Positions 53,801-64,000 of a DNA stretch of 64,000 nucleotides are shown here, one piece after another. The DNA is from Karalla daura (taxonomy: Eukaryota > Chordata > Actinopteri > Chaetodontiformes > Leiognathidae). Below the pieces are notes generated by a model. The model was not told the DNA's origin. It did no database searches and was given only the letters and a program-made list of their open reading frames with translations. Where the stretch lies: positions 24,459,532 to 24,523,531 of the forward strand of contig CM055193.1 in assembly GCA_029224185.1 (NCBI GenBank). The letters are read 5' to 3'. The position numbers and the translations under genes are program-made. Position 1 is the first letter of the stretch, and the number at the start of each line of letters is the position of its first letter.

Positions 53801-56080
53801 CCTCCTCCCTTCTGACTTGAAGACAGACCACAAACAATATGTGTGTTTTACAGCCATGACATCATGAGCAAGTGCGGCGTGGTGACTGCTGGAAGTTGGA
53901 GTTGTGTCAGAGAGAAAAAAGTGTATAGTTAACGGTTGAGCGGACACCTCTCCAAGAGTGCCGGTTCCTGAGTTTCTGTCAGTCATAAGCACAGTTCTAG
54001 AAGCACTATACCTCAGACGCTGCATTAGTTTAGTGGCGATTCCTGTCACTGTCTGCAAATAAACAGACCAGAAAGCGGACCAGAATACATCAACCTTGCC
54101 ACCATATTGTCAGTGGCAAATAGAAGTAATGTCTGTGGTCCACGAATAATCTTGCTGCAAAATTGCTAGTGGAATAAGAAGGCACTGGGGAGATGTATCA
54201 ACTGATAACTATGCACCCGAATCCTCTGCTTTAAACAAGTTTTATTTATGTGGGGTAAAAACTAAAAACTAAAAATTCATATGAAAACCCGAAATTTGGT
54301 GCACTAGATTTTGTTCTTTTCCATATGAATTAGTCACGAGAACACATAAGGATACGTGCACACATGTGAAGGAATTGATGGGGGTCAAAGCCGATGAAGA
54401 GGCCGACCGCAGGTATTCATGAATATTTTAATATTTTAGCCGCAGCTCACGTTGCCTTTTGTCAAGCAGCCATTTCACCACCTGCCATTCACAACTGAGA
54501 GAGGAAAGAGGAGGAAGGAAATAGGCATCCGTCCTCCTGAAAGTGACCAATGAAGGATGGGCAGAGAAAAGGGAAAAGGGGAGCGATAGCACCTGAAGTA
54601 AATTGCCCTGTTCATTAACCCTGGTACTGACATGGAGAAGGGGAGGTGCACTTTTCCTCTCTCACTGCTGTCTCAGGGGAGTGGGGAGGGAGAGCCAATA
54701 CCAGTGTGTGAGAGCAGCTATCACTTACAAAGGGAAGAAAGGCTGAGAGAAAGCAGAGGAGGGAGAGTGAGGGCAGCAGTGGGGGAGTAAAAGGGGGAGC
54801 CAGAAATGGAAACGGAGAAGGCACCTGGGGTGGGGTTTGTTCTGTTGGGAGTGAAGAAAAAACAGTACATTGGGAGTGGGAGAGAAGAGAATTCTTTTTT
54901 TGCATCGTCAATCCTCAGGCAACATGTGGAAAGGCAGGAATTGACCTCTGCTCTGCTGTCAAAGTGCAGGAGGAGTGACAATCAGTGTATCATCCGTCAA
55001 ACAGGTATAAGCTCGATCTCTCTCTCTCTCTCTCTCTCTCAGACACACACACACACACTCTCCCATAACTCTTTCTGACCATGAGCACTTCATTGTGTCT
55101 GTCTTTATGAGCCATACCCTGCACATCTTAAATGTAAGCTTTTGATAAACCTGTTGTCAAGAAGATGCCTTTCATTTAAACTGGAACTGCAACAAGTATG
55201 ATCAAAATGCTTGTTAGAGTTTGTAAACAGCTTACATGTGTGAAAATACTTGTTATATTTTAAGGACGGCATAAAATTGAATTGGATTGTTCAGGACATA
55301 GACTGACCTTTTTGCAAAGTTTCTTCAGTTGGTGTGGTCTTGAAAACATCCCATTTCTGAACAGATTTACATCCATCCATCTGTTACTACCATTATGATT
55401 TCAGTCCCATATTCTGCTTCCATGGTAACTCAAAAATAAGATTTTTTCAATATTTGTTCCTCTGGTACAGTTCAGGGTCAAGGGTGACATGATGATTGAT
55501 GTGATGAGGACTTTTGATGAAGGATTTCTGTCTAAGTGGAAGATGAATTCAATGCATGTAAAAGCGTGTGTATGAGCTGCTCCAGCAAGCGACTGCGTGT
55601 GTGTGTGATGTGTTTAGGGACTCATTTCTATAAAGATTCATCAGGGCATTATTCAGTTACCTCTCACACACACATAAAATGCTGATACGTAGTCGACTGA
55701 AACACTCTCACACATACAACAACAAAATTATTTGCTCACATACACTACTAAAACGCTCTCATGCATTTGACTGAAATCTCCTCACACATGATAGTTTAAA
55801 AAAACCCGGAGGGTCTTGGGCCTGGCTCCAGGGAAGGATCCTTGGTTCCTGGTAGCCGGGGTTGCACACATATGGCCAGGTAGGGCTTAGCCTGAAGCAG
55901 GGACATGAGTCTGTCCCTCTGTGGCTCCACCACCCACTCTCATACGTTCAAGTAAAATGCTCCAGAAAATATTTCATTATAATGTATGAGAACATTTCCC
56001 TTGAATTGTTTGTGTTTCAGTAGTGTGTGTGAGCTAATCATTTTTCATACATTTCTGACCCCACCATACTAATCTCAGTT
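50890..56080. other. intergenic between wdr6 and the proline-rich gene
   Basis: Five kilobases without a supported coding gene. Includes a probable interspersed repeat (about 52690-53310), a TC/AC tract at about 55015-55055 and a possible untranslated first exon of the next gene ending at a GTATAA donor near 55003. Open frames such as 53488-53820 show no recognisable similarity. Confidence 0.5.
52690..53310. repeat. probable degenerate interspersed repeat
   Basis: Begins near TGACGTCACCCATTGGTTTG and ends near TTTTATATACAGTCTATG. Both strings recur in teleost genomic sequence that I recall, so I read this as one old copy of a short dispersed element. Orientation and family are not assigned, and no open frame supports a protein. 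Confidence 0.45.
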
Positions 56081-56099
56081 GACAGGCTCTGCATCAGTG

Positions 56100-56151
56100 A
56101 TGTCCCGTGAACGGCTGCCTCTCATTGATTCAGCTGGCACTAAAACAACAG
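56100..56151 (+). CDS. proline-rich gene, candidate first coding exon
   Basis: MSRERLPLIDSAGTKTT, then donor GTGGCA, which is weak; leaves in phase 1, matching the next exon. Its acceptor follows CTCAGTTGACAG. Confidence 0.45.
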
Positions 56152-57626
56152 GTGGCACACACTCATGACTAACAGCTTGTCCACTGTGCAGTTTTTACCT
56201 GCTTTTATTTACCACCCGATCTCTCTTTCACCACAGCCAATCCGCCCCTCTCCTCCCCTGCTCACCGCCAGGCCCACCACCGTAAGCGCAGCCATCATTC
56301 CGTCCCCAGCTCCTCCTTCCAGCCCCAACAGGGGCCCACCCTCCTGTCTGACACCACCATGACGCCGTGGGGGGGCATGGCTCTGTCCGAGTGCTCCTTC
56401 ACCTCCATCCCTCCTGCACCACCTCCACGGCCCCCTCCGCCTCCACCCCCAGCCCCTCCTGCTCCACAGCCCACTCCGGCCACCCCTTACCGCAGGAAGA
56501 AAGATGAGGACCGACAAGTGTCAAGTTCCACGCTGAGCTCAGATGCCCCATCTCCACCTGCTGCAGCTTCTCAGGAGTGTGGAGGTACTCGAACCTTGAC
56601 GCCTAAGTTCATGTTTGACCATCAAACTGAAGGACTGGAGATTTTTTCCTGACATGTCTGTAGACGTTCTCATTCGTCCAAGTCATCGTAAATTGTAATG
56701 TTTCAAGCTACCAGTCAGTTTGAAAGAAGCTGTCAGAGCTGGAGAATCCTCTTCAATGACCAGTGTCTTCAAGGATCTACATCAAGTCCTGATACTGTTT
56801 ACAACTCCTGGAATGTCCCAGAGATGTATCTGTATCAGATGCATCACACTGTATCAGATTTTGATGGGTTACAATGGTCAAAAAGCACATAGAATTCTTC
56901 AGGAGAGAAAATGGTGTAATCCAGCTTCCAGCTGTCACCAAATGGATCGTTTTTTTATTTTTATCCAACATTATGACCAGGGAGGCTCAAATATGTAATT
57001 AGGAGATATGACAGGAAACATGAACATGAAAAAGAACCTTTCTTAACCCTGTTTCATATGAGTCATAAGTCAAAGCTGCATCTTATGAGGCACTGTTCCA
57101 CAGATGTTAATGGACAGATTCATAACCTGCTGCAGTGACCTAGGTTTGAGTCCAAGTTCAGGCTCTTAGCTTTGTATAAACATAGTCGTTCTGTCTCTAA
57201 GGCTTTGTTATTAAAGTGACAGTTTTCAAAGTCAAAAATATCCTTTAAAACAGTGCAGAGTTTCTGCATGCTCTTTATTTTTCACTCAAGTGCAAAATAT
57301 GAATGTTGACCCTAACCCATAACCATGATGCTTCAGTTATGTGTACATTCAACCTTTATGGAAATGTTATATTTGAACACCTTTCGAACATCCTCTCTGC
57401 CTCAACAGGGGCAAGGGTGCGAGGGTTGCGGGCAAAGCGGAAGGTGCTGCCCCAGCGGCGAGTGCCCCGACCCCCCCGTCTGCCACCTCTACGTCCCATC
57501 ACCAACCTGAGCTTCTCCCGGAGCTTCACCTTCTCCTTCTTCGAGCTGCCTATGCACCAGTCGCCTCGCTGTCGCGCCGAGCGTATCAGGAACCTCATGC
57601 TGCTGCTCAGACAGATCCACTACTGA
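56100..57626 (+). CDS. unrecognised proline-rich small protein, 3 exons
   Basis: Not recognised. Exons 56100-56151, 56237-56584 and 57409-57626 join in phase 1 twice and give 205 residues plus stop. Features: a histidine/arginine-rich start (HRQAHHRKRSHHS), a proline block (IPPAPPPRPPPPPPPAPPAP), a serine-rich linker, a basic segment (RVRGLRAKRKVLPQRRVPRP), then a compact, conserved-looking C-terminus (NLSFSRSFTFSFFELP and CRAERIRNLMLLLRQIHY-stop). No signal peptide or membrane helix is evident; the basic segment could be a nuclear signal (inference). The last two exons and a poly(A) signal 290 nt after the stop are well supported. The first exon and start codon are less sure: the ATG is the first after an acceptor (GTTGACAG) at 56084. 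Confidence 0.65.
56237..56584 (+). CDS. proline-rich gene, middle exon
   Basis: Acceptor CTCTTTCACCACAG and donor GTACTC; phase 1 to 1. Encodes the HR-rich segment, the proline block and SSSTLSSDAPSPPAAASQEC. Confidence 0.7.
57409..57626 (+). CDS. proline-rich gene, last exon
   Basis: Acceptor CTCTGCCTCAACAG; phase 1. Encodes the basic segment and the FSRSFTFSFFELP...RNLMLLLRQIHY ending. GC-rich against AT-rich flanks, as expected of a real exon. Confidence 0.75.
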
Positions 57627-57914
57627 ACAACCTGCCCTGCTACTCTCAAATGTACCCAGTGTGTTTATCTCAGTGTATTTCAAAGACCTGAATATCATAA
57701 CAGGAGTGGTCAACCTGTATAGCAAGGTCATGTGATTTTTGGGTGTCTTATCAGATACGTGTGTTATTTTTTTGGGGGGGTTCAGACCTTTTCCTTGTCT
57801 CCCATTTTTAGCTTTTCCCTGTTTTTAAAAATAACTTATTTGGAATACGGAATACATATGGAATATGTATGGAATGAATATGGAATATATATTGCTTTAT
57901 TTGGAATACGTCCA

Positions 57915-57920
57915 AATAAA
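57915..57920 (+). terminator. candidate poly(A) signal of the proline-rich gene
   Basis: AATAAA 289 nt after the stop codon at 57626, in an AT-rich 3' region. Confidence 0.5.
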
Positions 57921-58359
57921 TTGTAATTATAAAAGGTTTCTCTTCCTGGCCCAACACACACCCATATGCCCATTCTGCGAAAGCTGTGATAATAAGAGGG
58001 TGAACACAGGCTATAAACTTTCTGTAATGTGCAGAGTTCAAGGCTACACTCTTTCTTCTTCTGACTCACGTGTCAGAGTCCGTGTGTGTGTGTGTGTGTG
58101 TGTGTGCATGCGTGCACATGTGAGTGTGAGATGTGAGCTCTTTGTTCTTTTGCAGCTTCATGCGAGCTGCAGATTTTGTGATTTGTGTTGCTGCTCTGGT
58201 CCGTTTTGATTATTTATGCAGTTACTACCACCTTTTCTTGGCCTGTAACTTCATACACACACTTCACAAGGCACATTAAACGCACACCCAGTGACTGAAG
58301 CAAGTGCAAAGGTGTGTGCTTGTAGCAGCTCTGCCAGTGATCCCCGACACTAAGTTGAG

Positions 58360-63654
<5,295 letters not shown>

Positions 63655-64000
63655 GTAAACTCAATCTGTCTCACTACAACCAGCTCTTGAAAAAGCGTTT
63701 GATCAAAAGTTTGGTGACACTCAAATTAAGCTGAGTAAAGTGGAGGTGACAAAATTAGTTGCAACACAGTCCAACTCCACGTGTCACTGTCGGCCTGTCA
63801 TGTTCTTGCTCTGTGTGTTTATTAATGTTTGCAGTGTGGTTGAGGAACGCCATATTACAGCTGCATGAGATAGGTAGCATCATCAAATCAGCCATCCATT
63901 GATTTCATCAGGCATTCTATACCAATAAATAATGTATGGTTTTGCGATGTTCCTTTCATGGACAAATTGCAGCTATGAGGAGATGGAGGATAAAACTCAG

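Noticed and set aside
53488..53820. 110-residue frame after wdr6
   Set aside because: Overlapping frames without known motifs next to a degenerate repeat; no evidence of a gene.
63973..64000. Next slc26a6-like exon at the right edge
   Set aside because: The sequence after TTGCAG gives a stop in the needed phase, and the alternative AG at about 63979 lacks a pyrimidine tract; too little sequence to decide.

Overview
The window is vertebrate nuclear DNA, most likely from a teleost fish. The genes are split into short exons with GT-AG introns. CA/GT microsatellites are dense, one intron carries a LINE fragment of a type common in fish, and the proteins match vertebrate families. The species cannot be named from the sequence. 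I built the exon models by hand from splice sites, reading-frame continuity and remembered human protein sequences; every junction kept the frame.

Layout. (1) 1958-36945, plus strand: the 3' part of celsr3, a seven-pass adhesion GPCR of the cadherin/EGF/LamG type. It has 33 coding exons (5,723 nt, 1,906 codons plus stop), running from an EGF repeat through LamG1, EGF, LamG2, two EGFs, laminin-EGF, HRM, GAIN/GPS, seven membrane helices and a long serine/arginine-rich cytoplasmic tail. The cadherin repeats lie upstream, outside the window. (2) 41591-45457, minus strand: a 4-exon gene for a 260-residue protein with a BED-like zinc finger and a basic coiled coil, not recognised by name. (3) 46262-50683, plus strand: wdr6 (6 coding exons, 1,257 residues), divergent from the BED-like gene across a CCAAT-rich, probably bidirectional promoter. 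(4) 56100-57626, plus strand: an unrecognised small proline-rich protein (3 exons, 205 residues in my model) followed by a poly(A) signal. (5) 58360 to beyond the right edge, plus strand: an SLC26 anion transporter most like slc26a6, 13 exons in the window, with the STAS domain outside.

In mammals CELSR3 and SLC26A6 are neighbours and WDR6 lies in the same chromosome region (human 3p21.31), so this is a rearranged form of a conserved block. The genes share a neighbourhood rather than a pathway: planar polarity/axon guidance (celsr3), tRNA wobble methylation (wdr6) and epithelial anion exchange (slc26a6-like).

The most interesting signals concern splicing. CA tracts sit just after many donors and GT tracts just before many acceptors, and in two introns they are complementary across the intron. 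A 17-copy, 37-bp minisatellite carrying a branch-point-like motif runs into one acceptor. One donor lies inside a predicted hairpin. One 117-nt intron is in frame and stop-free. wdr6 has an apparent GC-AG intron. I found no bacterial-type system, CRISPR array, operon or RNA gene.
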